A stretch of DNA of 64,000 nt, taken from contig NZ_AKJD01000043.1 of assembly GCF_000282515.1 (NCBI RefSeq), forward strand, positions 62,001 through 126,000, read 5' to 3'. Position 1 is the first letter of the stretch. Each line of letters begins with the position of its first letter. Origin of the DNA: Pseudomonas sp. GM80 (lineage in GTDB: Bacteria > Pseudomonadota > Gammaproteobacteria > Pseudomonadales > Pseudomonadaceae). Below the pieces are notes generated by a model, which worked only from the letters and a program-made list of their open reading frames with translations, had not been told where the DNA came from and ran no database searches. Below, in pieces: positions 26,501 to 35,461 of this stretch. The translations under genes were made by a program, and so were the position numbers.

Positions 26501-27712
26501 ATGAACAATTCTCTCCCCATGACGACTGCGCCTAAGCCGCTCGCGCCGCTTGCGGCTTTTGCCTTCCTGATGTGCGGCGCCGCATTTTTACAAAACAACG
26601 TTGGCTTTCGTCAAATGCTGCTGCTGATAGTCGGTGCGGCGTTGGGTTTGACGCTATATCACGCAGCCTTTGGTTTCACATCCGCTTGGCGGGTATTCAT
26701 CAAGGATCGGCGTGGCGCAGGTTTGCGTGCTCAAATGGTGATGCTGGCAGTCGCTGTAGTGCTGTTCTTTCCCGCGCTTGGTGCAGGCAGTTTGTTCGGT
26801 CAGCCTGTAGTCGGATTAGTAGCGCCTGCTGGGGTCTCGGTGGTTTTCGGCGCATTTATTTTCGGCATCGGAATGCAGTTGGGGGGAGGGTGCGCCTCAG
26901 GCACCTTATTCACCGTGGGTGGCGGCAATGCGCGAATGCTGGTGACCTTGTTCTTCTTCATTTGCGGTTCTTTGATCGCCACCCACCACGTTGACTGGTG
27001 GTTTTCGTTGCCTTCGTTTCCGGCGATTTCCATCGTCAAAAGTTTCGGTGTGGTCCCGGCGTTGTTAGCTAGTTTGGCCGTCTTTGGAATCATTGCGATT
27101 GTGACCGTCCGCTTGGAAAAGGGTCGACATGGGCAGCTCGAAGAAGGGGTGACTAGCGAGCACCGAGGTCTGCGCCGTTTCTTACGCGGACCGTGGCCTT
27201 TGGTATGGGGTGCGATTGGGCTGGCCTTGCTCAACTATGCCACTCTCGCTCTGGCCGGTCGGCCCTGGGGTATTACGTCGGCGTTTGCGCTGTGGGGCGC
27301 AAAGGTCGCCAATGGGCTGGGCGTTGATGTCGGCAGTTGGGTGTTTTGGCAGATTCCAGGTAATGCTAAAGCGTTGGCGTCGCCAGTTTGGGAGGACGTT
27401 ACTAGTGTCATGGACGTTGGCATCATCCTGGGGGCGCTGTTGGCCGCTGGTTTGGCCGGTCGTTTCTCGCCTAGCCTGAAAATCCCAGCACGCTCATTGG
27501 TAGCGGCGGTGATCGGTGGGCTGTTGCTTGGCTATGGTTCGCGTCTGGCCTACGGCTGCAACATCGGCGCGTACTTCAGTGGAATTGCTTCGGGAAGCCT
27601 GCACGGCTGGGTCTGGTTGGTGGCTGCGTTTATCGGTAATAACGTGGGTGTGCGTCTGCGTCCATTTTTCTTCGCCGGCGAGCGCCCGCAATTGACGTTG
27701 AGCGGTTGCTGA
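26501..27712 (+). CDS. YeeE/YedE-family transporter (TsuA-like sulfur-compound transporter)
   Basis: 403 residues with about ten hydrophobic segments and the two signature motifs containing Cys: GGGCASGTLFTVGGG in the first half and GYGSRLAYGCNIGAYFSGIASGS in the second. TsuA passes thiosulfate by relay between conserved Cys residues in these motifs. Many genomes add a TusA-like partner; none is next to it here. The full-length fused form (both halves in one protein) is present. It starts 171 bases after the LysR stub on the same strand. Confidence 0.9.
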   Translation: MNNSLPMTTAPKPLAPLAAFAFLMCGAAFLQNNVGFRQMLLLIVGAALGLTLYHAAFGFTSAWRVFIKDRRGAGLRAQMVMLAVAVVLFFPALGAGSLFGQPVVGLVAPAGVSVVFGAFIFGIGMQLGGGCASGTLFTVGGGNARMLVTLFFFICGSLIATHHVDWWFSLPSFPAISIVKSFGVVPALLASLAVFGIIAIVTVRLEKGRHGQLEEGVTSEHRGLRRFLRGPWPLVWGAIGLALLNYATLALAGRPWGITSAFALWGAKVANGLGVDVGSWVFWQIPGNAKALASPVWEDVTSVMDVGIILGALLAAGLAGRFSPSLKIPARSLVAAVIGGLLLGYGSRLAYGCNIGAYFSGIASGSLHGWVWLVAAFIGNNVGVRLRPFFFAGERPQLTLSGC

Positions 27713-27893
27713 AATTTCAACATGTAACGCAAGCGGCTGCGGTAACACGCCGCATTCCTTTGTCCCCGTGATCTTCGGTGCGGACAGCTTGGTGCTGCCA
27801 AACCTGTTAAGGGGCGCAGTTCCGTAGGCGGCAAGTCAGTAAACCGATCCAGCTGTAAGTAGCGCTAGGATAGTTGTGGGGACTTGAGCCGTT

Positions 27894-27917
27894 GGTGACG
27901 CCTTGTACGGCGTCACC
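27894..27917 (-). terminator. Stem-loop behind the alcohol dehydrogenase gene
   Basis: GGTGACGCC and GGCGTCACC, perfect nine-base arms with a six-base loop, 15 bases past the dehydrogenase stop. There is no T-run, so it may act as an mRNA end stabiliser or a weak terminator. Confidence 0.5.
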
Positions 27918-27931
27918 AGGAGCATCCGTGG

Positions 27932-28963
27932 TCACTTATTTGCGTTCAGCACTACGCGGTAGCGCGCCTTGCCACTGCGTACGTGATCAATAGCCTCGTT
28001 GATCCTACTCATGGGAAATTGCTCCACCTGCGGAAGGATTTGGTGGCGTGCGCAAAACTCCAACATAGTCGCTGTAGTACTTGGTGACCCTACAGGGGAG
28101 CCTGACAGCGACTTCTGCTGGGGAATCAGATCAAATACGCTGACTGGAATAGCGCCAGGCACGATCCCGACAAAATGTAAGCGACCTTTGCCTCGTAAAG
28201 TGCCAAGCATTGCCGACCAGTCCAGGTCTGCATTGGCTGTAACCAAGAGAAAGTCCAACGTTCCCGCAATTGCCTTAAGCGAACCGGAATCGTTCGAGGC
28301 GACAACGTTATGAGCGCCCAAACGCTCTGCTTCATCCTGCTTACTTAAGGATGATGTGAAGGCTGTCACTTTGCAGCCCCATGCATTGAGAAACTGTAGG
28401 GCGAGGTGGCCAAGGCCGCCGATTCCTACCACGCCAACTCGGTCGGTGGGCTTGATATCAAATTGCACGAGTGGGTTGAACACCGTTGATCCTGCGCAGA
28501 AAAGGGGGCCTGCTGCGGCAGGATCCAAGGCTCTTGGTATTACTGAAGCCCACGCCCAGTGGGTCCGCAGGCGATCAGCGAAGCCTCCGTTGCTGCCAAT
28601 TATCGTGGGTTTTACGGTGCCGCAGAGATGGTGCGAACCGGACATACAAGAAGAGCAGTGCATGCAACTGCCTTTGTACCAGCCAACGCCTACCAGTTGT
28701 CCCAATTCCAAGCCGCGCACCTGCGAACCCATGCGTACGATGCTGCCTACTACTTCGTGACCAGGGACGAAAGGGTAACTACTTGCGCCCCATTCATTAT
28801 CGATCATCGACAAATCCGAGTGGCAAATGCCGCAATACTCCACGGCGATTTCTACTTCTTCGTCTCCTAATGGACCAGGGTCATAGCTATACCGCTCCAG
28901 CGGAGCGTTGGGCGCAGTCGCAGCCCAGCCGTTGAAAGCAGTAGGTTCGTTGTTCTCGCTCAT
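27932..28963 (-). CDS. Zinc-dependent alcohol dehydrogenase (cinnamyl-alcohol/YahK type)
   Basis: 343 residues of the medium-chain dehydrogenase family. The catalytic zinc site is in EYCGICHSDLSMID and PFVPGHEVVG, the structural zinc Cys group is in CMHCSSCMSGSHHLC, and the Rossmann motif is VGIGGLGHLALQF. Relatives such as YahK and AdhC reduce aldehydes with NADPH, suiting aldehyde detoxification. It stands alone on the minus strand, with 250 bases to the divergent GTPase gene. Confidence 0.92.
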   Translation of the reverse strand: MSENNEPTAFNGWAATAPNAPLERYSYDPGPLGDEEVEIAVEYCGICHSDLSMIDNEWGASSYPFVPGHEVVGSIVRMGSQVRGLELGQLVGVGWYKGSCMHCSSCMSGSHHLCGTVKPTIIGSNGGFADRLRTHWAWASVIPRALDPAAAGPLFCAGSTVFNPLVQFDIKPTDRVGVVGIGGLGHLALQFLNAWGCKVTAFTSSLSKQDEAERLGAHNVVASNDSGSLKAIAGTLDFLLVTANADLDWSAMLGTLRGKGRLHFVGIVPGAIPVSVFDLIPQQKSLSGSPVGSPSTTATMLEFCARHQILPQVEQFPMSRINEAIDHVRSGKARYRVVLNANK

Positions 28964-29327
28964 TGGGATACCTCCAGATCAGGAGACAAAGGCTTGGGCG
29001 GCTCGACTGCCGCGGCAATGCCAGGGAGTTTTGCGTGTCATGTACCGCTAAGGCTGCACTCAAAATTTGATTTTGAACTGGAGCATCGATAATAGAAATA
29101 AGCCCATTAAAACCAAGCAGAGTGGACGCTTCTGCTTTGTCGCCGCTGAAGCCACTGAGACGCAGATGACTGCGTAACCATCGCCTCGGGCATGTGAGTG
29201 TAGCAGTAGGGTCGTAATGCAACCGAACGGCTCGATGCTCTCTGATAGTCGGTTCGTGAACCGTAGGCGTATGGAGTTAAAGCCGGGCGCCGCAGCGCCG
29301 ATACAGCTTCATAACTCCCACAGCGGT

Positions 29328-30344
29328 ATGGACACCATCATGATCGGCAAGCACTTTCTCGACGATTTGATCAGCGCTATTCAGAAGGACGCAACCTTGA
29401 GTGAAGACGCCAAGGCGTCTGTCTTTCGCAATTTCGCAAAACTCAAGGATACGAAGGTCAACATCTTGATCACGGGGGCGACTGGCTGCGGCAAGTCCTC
29501 AACGATCAATGCCTTGTTCAATACAGACAAGGCGAAGGTTGGCCAAGGAGTCGATCCTGAAACCATGGAGATCGCCAAGTACGAGTTCGACAATATTGTT
29601 TTGTTCGACTCGCCCGGTCTTGGAGATACGGAGGAAGCGGATAAACGTCACGCCAAACAAATCGTCGCCAAGCTCCACGAGACTAACCCGATCGGCGAAC
29701 CTCTGATCGATCTGGTACTGGTGATTTTGGATGGTGGCAGCCGGGACTTGGGCACGTCCTTTGAATTGATCAACAAAATCATAATTCCAAATTTGGGAGA
29801 GGATAAAAGTCGATTGCTCGTAGCAATCAATCAAGCTGACATGGCTATGAAAGGCAAAAACTGGAATAGGGAACAGAACCGTCCAGATCCGGTTTTAACG
29901 CAGTTTTTGAACGAGAAGGTCGAGTCCACACAGCGCCGAATCAAGGAGGCAACCGGCGTGGATGTCGAGCCGATTTACTATGCAGCTGGATACAAAGATG
30001 GTGACGAAGCACAGAATCCTTTCAACCTTTCCAAGCTGCTTCTTCAAATTCTCTTACGCACAAGAGAGGAGAAACGAGCTGTATTTGCTCAAGATCTGAA
30101 CGCTGATGCTGAGATGTGGAAGGACGATGACAAACAGGACGACTATCGCGGGAAAATCGAAAAAAATCTTTTGGAATCGCTGTTTGTCTCAGCTTCCAAA
30201 GGAGCCGATTTTGGCGGAAAAATCGGAAGTAGTATTGGCCGAGCAGTCGGAGGCGAGCGGGGACAGGCGGCGGGAGAAGCCTTAGGCAAAGTGCTTGGGG
30301 CCATTGGTGGTGCTATCGGCGGGCTGTTCAGCATTTTCTCCTAG
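29328..30344 (+). CDS. GTPase of the YfjP/dynamin-like type, first of a tandem pair
   Basis: 338 residues. P-loop GATGCGKSST, switch-II DSPGLGD and base-specificity NQAD are all present. The last 60 residues are Gly/Ala-rich and amphipathic (GGKIGSSIGRAVGG, ALGKVLGAIGGAIGGLF), which suggests membrane insertion. Relatives are annotated as 50S-binding-type GTPases, but the architecture with a glycine-zipper tail recalls membrane-active dynamin or IRG-like proteins. ATG 29328 is one of several starts; 29217 is possible. The paralogue follows 15 bases later. The role is unknown; a membrane-directed defence or fission role is inferred. Confidence 0.75.
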   Translation: MDTIMIGKHFLDDLISAIQKDATLSEDAKASVFRNFAKLKDTKVNILITGATGCGKSSTINALFNTDKAKVGQGVDPETMEIAKYEFDNIVLFDSPGLGDTEEADKRHAKQIVAKLHETNPIGEPLIDLVLVILDGGSRDLGTSFELINKIIIPNLGEDKSRLLVAINQADMAMKGKNWNREQNRPDPVLTQFLNEKVESTQRRIKEATGVDVEPIYYAAGYKDGDEAQNPFNLSKLLLQILLRTREEKRAVFAQDLNADAEMWKDDDKQDDYRGKIEKNLLESLFVSASKGADFGGKIGSSIGRAVGGERGQAAGEALGKVLGAIGGAIGGLFSIFS

Positions 30345-30359
30345 GCGAGCAGCACAAAG

Positions 30360-31064
30360 ATGAAGCGTTATCGATACGAAGACATTGAAAATGAAGTCAA
30401 CGCCGCCGGACTTCTGTACCCACTGGATGTATTGCTAGTCGGCGGCACAGGTGCAGGCAAAACCTCCACGCTGAACGCGTTGCTCGGCGATACAGTGGCT
30501 AGGGTTGGGATAGGTGTTGAGCCAGAGACACAGCAGCTCTCTTCTTACGAACTGAACAAATATCTGCGTTTTCACGACTCTGCGGGTTTAGGTGATGGGG
30601 GAGAGGCTGATCATCGGCACCGGCAGGTTTTGTCGGAGATCCTACAACGGCGCATAACTGTTGGCCCCTCTAACATCCTTAGCGACAATGCCTCTTGTTA
30701 TCTCATTGACCTAGCCTTGGTTGTCCTAGATGGGGGCTCCAGGGACTTAGGAACGGCTCTCCATTTGCTAGAGACCGTAATTTTGAAGTCGATAGAACCT
30801 GAAAGAGTAGCCATTGCAATCAATCAGGCTGACCTCGCTATGAAAGGACGGTATTGGAGCGAAGCGTATAAAACACCAGAAGCGGAGCTGAGGGAATTTC
30901 TCGATGAAAAAGCAGCCTCTGTGCAACGACGCATTTTTGAATCAGTGGGAGTGGAGGTTGCTACACCTGTATATTTCAGCGCCTTTCATCGCTATAACTT
31001 GAACACTCTTGTTGATCACATCATCGACCACATACCTGCCGAAAGACGAGCAGCCGGACAATGA
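30360..31064 (+). CDS. GTPase paralogue, second of a tandem pair, no C-terminal tail
   Basis: 234 residues, clearly paralogous to the preceding gene: P-loop GGTGAGKTST, switch-II DSAGLGD, the shared stretch VVLDGGSRDLGT and NQADLAMKG. It lacks the glycine-zipper tail, so only the upstream partner is likely to touch membrane. The 15-base spacing implies one operon and perhaps a hetero-oligomer, as in paired bacterial dynamin-like proteins. It has a start Met in MKRYRYEDIE with no strong ribosome site, which suggests translational coupling. Confidence 0.75.
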   Translation: MKRYRYEDIENEVNAAGLLYPLDVLLVGGTGAGKTSTLNALLGDTVARVGIGVEPETQQLSSYELNKYLRFHDSAGLGDGGEADHRHRQVLSEILQRRITVGPSNILSDNASCYLIDLALVVLDGGSRDLGTALHLLETVILKSIEPERVAIAINQADLAMKGRYWSEAYKTPEAELREFLDEKAASVQRRIFESVGVEVATPVYFSAFHRYNLNTLVDHIIDHIPAERRAAGQ

Positions 31065-31144
31065 GTAGGTTTTCATCTAGGCATGAGATGACTGGGTGGG
31101 CAACGGCACGACAGCCTCTCTGAGAAGATTCGCCCTATCGCTAA

Positions 31145-31519
31145 TCAAGCATCTCTAGTTTTGGGCTCATGAAGATCTTTCCCGACCTCGCAAACTCCGC
31201 GAGTCGCATCATCAGTCAACTCAATGTGCCCGTCGGGAGAACGATAAGCCCCCATCAGGTTATTTTTTTCGACGGTAGCCACGTCAAGCGCCATCCGCCG
31301 GCTCCTTCCAAACTGTGACGCGATTTTTTCAATGGCATTACTGAATCTTTGAGAGGCTTCTTTTCGCTCACATTCCGTCATTGCAGCAGTACTTGACCGC
31401 CAGCTCGCTCTTACTGCGTCCATTCGCTTATGGTTAGCTGCCTTTCTCTCGACTAATTCGTCAAAGGTCAAATCCGATCCGGTATACGGTGCCCTGTTTT
31501 CATTGCTGGGCTCAGTCAT
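31145..31519 (-). CDS. Hypothetical protein, function unknown
   Basis: 124 residues with a strong AGGAG site before the ATG at 31519, so it is probably real. It is polar and helical, with no signal peptide, membrane segment or motif I recognise. It converges on the GTPase pair and ends 80 bases beyond it. Confidence 0.6.
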   Translation of the reverse strand: MTEPSNENRAPYTGSDLTFDELVERKAANHKRMDAVRASWRSSTAAMTECERKEASQRFSNAIEKIASQFGRSRRMALDVATVEKNNLMGAYRSPDGHIELTDDATRGVCEVGKDLHEPKTRDA

Positions 31520-31645
31520 TTTTTTCTCCTGGATTGCTGTGCTCGAAGGGCAGGGTAGAAGAGACGTTGATTGAATTCGATCTGATTCTCGGCCCGTATC
31601 TGATCACTATCCCCTGCATGGCCATTAGGGCTGCGTCACCTACGA

Positions 31646-32560
31646 CTACTCCGGTGCTCCGAAATGCCGTGGATCGCTGCTCAGAACGGTCGAAAGAAAA
31701 TCGACGAAAGCACGCGCGGCCATTCGTGTCGTTCGGCCCATAGGAAAATATGCATGCACGGGTAGCTCAGCCATTTTCCAATCTGGTAGCACCTGTATTA
31801 GAGCGCCACTTTCTAGTTCGAGGCGGGATGCCCAAGATGTCGTGGAGGTTATGCCAAGGCCGCCTGATGCCGCTGCCAACGCTCCAGCAGTATCGTTTGT
31901 GGATACCTGGGGGTGGAGATTGATGGATGTCTCTTCACCATCTCGAAAGAATTTCCATGACGATATATGCGAGCCAGCCGGGCCACCGACAACCCGATGA
32001 TTTTCGATGTCGGCGGGATTAGCTGGCGTACCGTGGCGAGCGAGGTAGTCAGGCGAAGCGACAATGACGCGTCTCATGGTTCCAATTTGTCTTGCGGTGC
32101 CCGCAAGGTCCGGCAGACTGCCGACACGTATGCCCACATCGATAGCCTCCTTAACCATGTCCTGCCATTGATCCTCTAGCAACAGCTCAATGTGAAGCAG
32201 GGGATGGCGCTCTGTGAATGCCGCGAGTCTGGGGAGGACAACACGTATACCCATCGTTGACGGCATCCCGATGCGAAGCAGACCACTTAGCTCACCATTT
32301 TCCCGAACACTATTTTCGGCATCATCGAGTGCTGCAATGATCGGCTCAACGCGGGTCAAGAACTCGATACCAGCTTCGGTCAACGCCACTGCTCGGGTAG
32401 TGCGTGAAAGCAGCCTTGCGCCAAGACTCGCTTCTAGCTCTGCGATCATTCGAGATACCTGGGACTGAGCGAGTCCGCATTCACGAGCGGCTGCCGAGAA
32501 GCTTCCTAAGTGTGCGACCCGGGCGTACAGCTTCAATGAAGCAATGTCTTTCAGTGCCAT
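31646..32560 (-). CDS. LysR-family transcriptional regulator
   Basis: 304 residues, full length: the winged helix SFSAAARECGLAQSQVSRMIAEL with linker helix, then the periplasmic-binding-like effector domain (LSGLLRIGMPSTMG, GIRVGSLPD, HPQVSTNDTAGALAAASGGLGI). It belongs to the large CrgA/YafC-like branch. It is divergent from the NmrA gene at 32889 across a 328-base region, the probable target by the usual LysR rule. Confidence 0.9.
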   Translation of the reverse strand: MALKDIASLKLYARVAHLGSFSAAARECGLAQSQVSRMIAELEASLGARLLSRTTRAVALTEAGIEFLTRVEPIIAALDDAENSVRENGELSGLLRIGMPSTMGIRVVLPRLAAFTERHPLLHIELLLEDQWQDMVKEAIDVGIRVGSLPDLAGTARQIGTMRRVIVASPDYLARHGTPANPADIENHRVVGGPAGSHISSWKFFRDGEETSINLHPQVSTNDTAGALAAASGGLGITSTTSWASRLELESGALIQVLPDWKMAELPVHAYFPMGRTTRMAARAFVDFLSTVLSSDPRHFGAPE

Positions 32561-32713
32561 GTTCTTTCCTGATCGGGGGGAGAGGCGCCAACCCCCTGAG
32601 GTTGCCGACAGAGCGAGTGCTTACCCCCCATAGATCGAGGGAATAATTACGTTGCTCCTTGAGAATTGAGGGGCTGCGAAGTGTTCATGTGAACAGGAGA
32701 AAGCGTGCTCTCC

Positions 32714-32736
32714 AGCTCTGATGATCATTCATGCTG
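32714..32736. promoter_or_regulatory. Degenerate copy of the recurring palindrome (site F)
   Basis: CTGATGATCATTCATGCTG keeps the TGATGATCAT core and the ATGCT end, but one extra base shifts the right arm. It lies about 150 bases before the first NmrA gene. Weaker than sites A-E. Confidence 0.3.
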
Positions 32737-32888
32737 ATTTAGGATAAATCTTAGACTAATTCGATGGCTACCGGACGTTTTAGGAACAGCCCATATTTGA
32801 TCCATCGGAGACGAAGCGCAAATGCACTTCCCCGAAATGATATGCGGCGCCATCCAGCCGTTAACCTTTATCTTTAGGATCTTATCTC

Positions 32889-33767
32889 ATGTCCAAGAAA
32901 ATTCTGATCACAGGTGCAACTGGCGACACAGGTCGCGCCGCAGTTCGTGAATCCATCGCTCTGGGTCTGGACGTACGCGCCATGGTCCACAAGCTGGACG
33001 AACGCTCCGACGCTCTGAAAGCACTGGGTGCAGAAGTAGTTGTTGGTGACCTGCTGGAGATCAACACCGTACGTGATGCCATGCAAGGTGTCGAAGCTGC
33101 TTACCTGGTTTGGCCGGTCCAACCTGGCCTGATCAACGCCACTGTGAACTTCGCCCAAGCGGCCAAGGAAACCGGCGTTAAGACGGTCATTAACCTCTCG
33201 CAGCGTTCGGCCAACCGTGAGTCGACTAGCGATTCGTGCCGCGACACTTTCATCGCTGAAGAGATTCTGAACTGGTCTGGCGTACCCGTGATTCACCTGC
33301 GCCCTACCTACTTCCTGGAATGGTTGCTCTACCCTTGGCAGCTTCCGTTCCTCCAGAACGGGATCCTGCGCATGCCAGTTGGTAAAGGTCGTCACTCGCC
33401 GATCGCTGCCGATGACCAAGGTCGCGCCATTGCCGCACTGCTGAAAAACCCAGAAGGTCATATCGGCACCACCATCGCGCTGTCTGGTCCGGTTGAAATG
33501 GATCATGAGCAAATGGCTGCTGAGTTGTCGGAAGCGCTGGGCCGCAAAATTGTTTTCCAAGATCTGCCAATCGAAGAGTACACCCAGTCGATCGCTGAAA
33601 TGGGCGTACCTGCCTACATCGTTCAGCACTTGGGTGGTGCCATGTTGGATTACCACAACGGTCGCATGGCCGGTGCAGACAACAACGTAGAGAAGCTTAC
33701 TGGTCGTCGCTCGATGACTGTTGGCGAATTCGCCCGCCTGCACGCTGACAAGCTCAACGGTAAGTGA
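32889..33767 (+). CDS. NmrA-family NAD(P)-binding protein, first paralogue
   Basis: 292 residues. Atypical SDR with the glycine motif TGATGDTGRAAV at the N-terminus and no Tyr-x3-Lys pair; typical features are VVVGDLLEINTVRDAM and NWSGVPVIHLRPTYFLEW. Relatives are NAD(P)H quinone reductases (QorB/YtfG) or redox sensors. Two further paralogues are at 36382 and 40327. Codon use is unusually restricted to preferred codons, suggesting strong expression. It is followed by a terminator and then the SDR gene at 33844. Confidence 0.88.
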   Translation: MSKKILITGATGDTGRAAVRESIALGLDVRAMVHKLDERSDALKALGAEVVVGDLLEINTVRDAMQGVEAAYLVWPVQPGLINATVNFAQAAKETGVKTVINLSQRSANRESTSDSCRDTFIAEEILNWSGVPVIHLRPTYFLEWLLYPWQLPFLQNGILRMPVGKGRHSPIAADDQGRAIAALLKNPEGHIGTTIALSGPVEMDHEQMAAELSEALGRKIVFQDLPIEEYTQSIAEMGVPAYIVQHLGGAMLDYHNGRMAGADNNVEKLTGRRSMTVGEFARLHADKLNGK

Positions 33768-33775
33768 CATCAGGT

Positions 33776-33804
33776 ACACCGGCTCGTGTAAAGCGAGCCG
33801 GTGT
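33776..33804 (+). terminator. Hairpin between NmrA gene and SDR gene
   Basis: ACACCGGCTCG and CGAGCCGGTGT, perfect 11-base arms with a seven-base loop, then TCACTGCTCTTT. The short T-run makes it a leaky terminator, which could set the ratio of the two genes. Confidence 0.65.
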
Positions 33805-33843
33805 TCACTGCTCTTTCTCCCATCGAATTCTTAGGATATACCC

Positions 33844-34587
33844 ATGAAAATTGCAGAATCTGTTGCGCTCGTTACTGGCGCCAACCGCGGCATCGGCCGT
33901 GTTTTTGTAGAAGAACTTCTCAAGCGCGGCGTAGCAAAAATCTATGTAGCTGCTCGTGATACTGCTTCGCTTTCCGACTTGCTGAAGAATGGCGACCGTC
34001 GCCTGGTTCCACTGCCTCTCGACGTAACCGATTTGGATCAAGTTGCAGCCGCGGCTAGTGTTGCAAACGACGTTACGCTGCTGATCAACAACGCAGGCTA
34101 CGCTGCCTTTGACGGTGCTATCTCTGCACCGAATATGGACGACGCTCGTCTCGAAATGGAAGTGAACTACTTCGGCCCATTGGCGATGACTCGTGCTTTC
34201 GCACCAGTGCTGGCTAAGTCTGGCGGCGCTGTTCTCAACATGCTGTCCATGCTGTCGCTCATCAGTCTGCCGATGGCAGCTACTTACTCGGCATCCAAGG
34301 CTGCCGGCCTGTCGCTGAATCGCAGTCTTCGGGCGGAGCTGGGTGCGCAGGGTACGCAGGTAGTCGGTATCCTCGCTGTTCAAACTGAAACCGCAATGGG
34401 AGCCAAGCTTCCTGAGCCTCGCCTCAGCCCACTCGAAGTGGTCACTGATGCTCTGGACGCTATTGAAGCTGGTACCAACGACGAAGTCGTTGCAGGTGCC
34501 CAGTCTCGTGGTATTCACCAGGCATTTACTGCCGATCCCCAGAAAGTGCAGGGCATGATGTTGACTCGTTTGCCAAAGCGCGCTTGA
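33844..34587 (+). CDS. Short-chain dehydrogenase/reductase, second paralogue
   Basis: 247 residues. TGANRGIGR cofactor motif, NNAGYAAFDG, Ser in LSMLSLISLP and the YSASKAAGLS Tyr/Lys pair. It is clearly paralogous to the 669-1370 SDR. Codon choice is very restricted, as in the preceding NmrA gene, pointing to high expression. ATG 33844 sits behind TTAGGATATACCC. It forms a short array with the NmrA gene and ends at a strong terminator. Confidence 0.9.
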   Translation: MKIAESVALVTGANRGIGRVFVEELLKRGVAKIYVAARDTASLSDLLKNGDRRLVPLPLDVTDLDQVAAAASVANDVTLLINNAGYAAFDGAISAPNMDDARLEMEVNYFGPLAMTRAFAPVLAKSGGAVLNMLSMLSLISLPMAATYSASKAAGLSLNRSLRAELGAQGTQVVGILAVQTETAMGAKLPEPRLSPLEVVTDALDAIEAGTNDEVVAGAQSRGIHQAFTADPQKVQGMMLTRLPKRA

Positions 34588-34622
34588 TGTAACCTTTCGC
34601 ATTGGTTTGAACGGTACCCCGA

Positions 34623-34655
34623 AAGCCTCCTCTCAAAACCGAGAGGAGGCTTTTT
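34623..34655 (+). terminator. Strong rho-independent terminator
   Basis: AAGCCTCCTCTC, six-base loop, GAGAGGAGGCTTTTTGG. It closes the NmrA-SDR pair and faces the convergent TetR gene. Confidence 0.93.
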
Positions 34656-34668
34656 GGTTTTAGATTTT

Positions 34669-35259
34669 CTATTTTGGCCAGCAGAGGAGTGAGTGATTGG
34701 CCAGTTTCAGCAAATCTTTTGGCCCCGCACCGTCGCGTGCTTGTACGGACATGCCTTGCAGAACCATGACGTAGAAGCTTGCAAGATCGACCGAGTTGAC
34801 TGTGTCTGGCACGTCTCCTTCCTGAATACCCCTCTCGACTCGCTTCTCGATCATCTTCAATACGATCTTGCGCAGTTGGATAACGTCCTTTTCCATCGAA
34901 GATTCAGCGGGTGTACTGACCCTTGCACTCATCAACATGCAGCCACGAGGCTGACCCGGGCGAGTCTGTTGTTTCGAGGCACTGGTCAGCATGTTCTTTA
35001 CCGCATCGAAAGCAGTTGGACTACGATCCAGCAGCAGTTCTAGATCGAGGCCCGGTCGGTGCATGTATCTATCAAGCGCCTCTAGATACAGCCTTTGTTT
35101 GTCGCCAAACGCGGTATATAGGCTGGGGGGAGTGATCCCCATAGCGGTCGTGAGGATGCTAACTGAGGCTCCCTCGTATCCATATCGCCAGAAGGCATCC
35201 ATAGCCACATCCAGTGCCACGCTTCGGTCAAAAGATAAAGGGCGGCCAGTTTTTCGCAT
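34669..35259 (-). CDS. TetR-family transcriptional regulator
   Basis: 196 residues. The N-terminal helix-turn-helix is SVSILTTAMGITPPSLYTAFGDKQRLY; the ligand domain contains the RGCMLMSARV segment found in the AcuR/NemR-like branch, where the Cys may sense electrophiles. Starts at 35259. It is divergent from the enoyl-CoA hydratase gene, with the perfect inverted repeat ATTAC-GTA-GTAAT 16 bases upstream as a candidate operator. The NmrA/SDR pair lies behind it. Confidence 0.9.
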   Translation of the reverse strand: MRKTGRPLSFDRSVALDVAMDAFWRYGYEGASVSILTTAMGITPPSLYTAFGDKQRLYLEALDRYMHRPGLDLELLLDRSPTAFDAVKNMLTSASKQQTRPGQPRGCMLMSARVSTPAESSMEKDVIQLRKIVLKMIEKRVERGIQEGDVPDTVNSVDLASFYVMVLQGMSVQARDGAGPKDLLKLANHSLLCWPK

Positions 35260-35274
35260 GCGTACAAATCCCTA

Positions 35275-35287
35275 ATTACGTAGTAAT
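35275..35287. promoter_or_regulatory. Candidate operator of the adjacent TetR regulator
   Basis: ATTACGTAGTAAT is a perfect inverted repeat (arms of five, spacer of three) between the divergent TetR and hydratase genes. Operator function is inferred from position. Confidence 0.4.
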
Positions 35288-35461
35288 CGCTATTAAATGC
35301 TCTTGACCGACCATTCGTAAAGCGCGTATTAGTTTCATATCGACCGCTACGGAACCTTCGATATCGGGATCTCAAGCGTCGAGAAATGAACACTCCAATA
35401 CGGCCTTTGATTGGTGCGAAACACCTAATCGAAATAACAAAAACTGGTAAGGGGGTACGCA

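Noticed and set aside
32874..33779. Long antisense frame opposite the first NmrA gene (301 codons)
   Set aside because: It is slightly longer than the real gene but has no domain; it arises because the strongly codon-biased NmrA gene leaves the opposite strand open.
33805..34602. Antisense frame opposite the second SDR gene (265 codons)
   Set aside because: The plus strand encodes a complete SDR with all motifs; the antisense protein has no recognisable feature.
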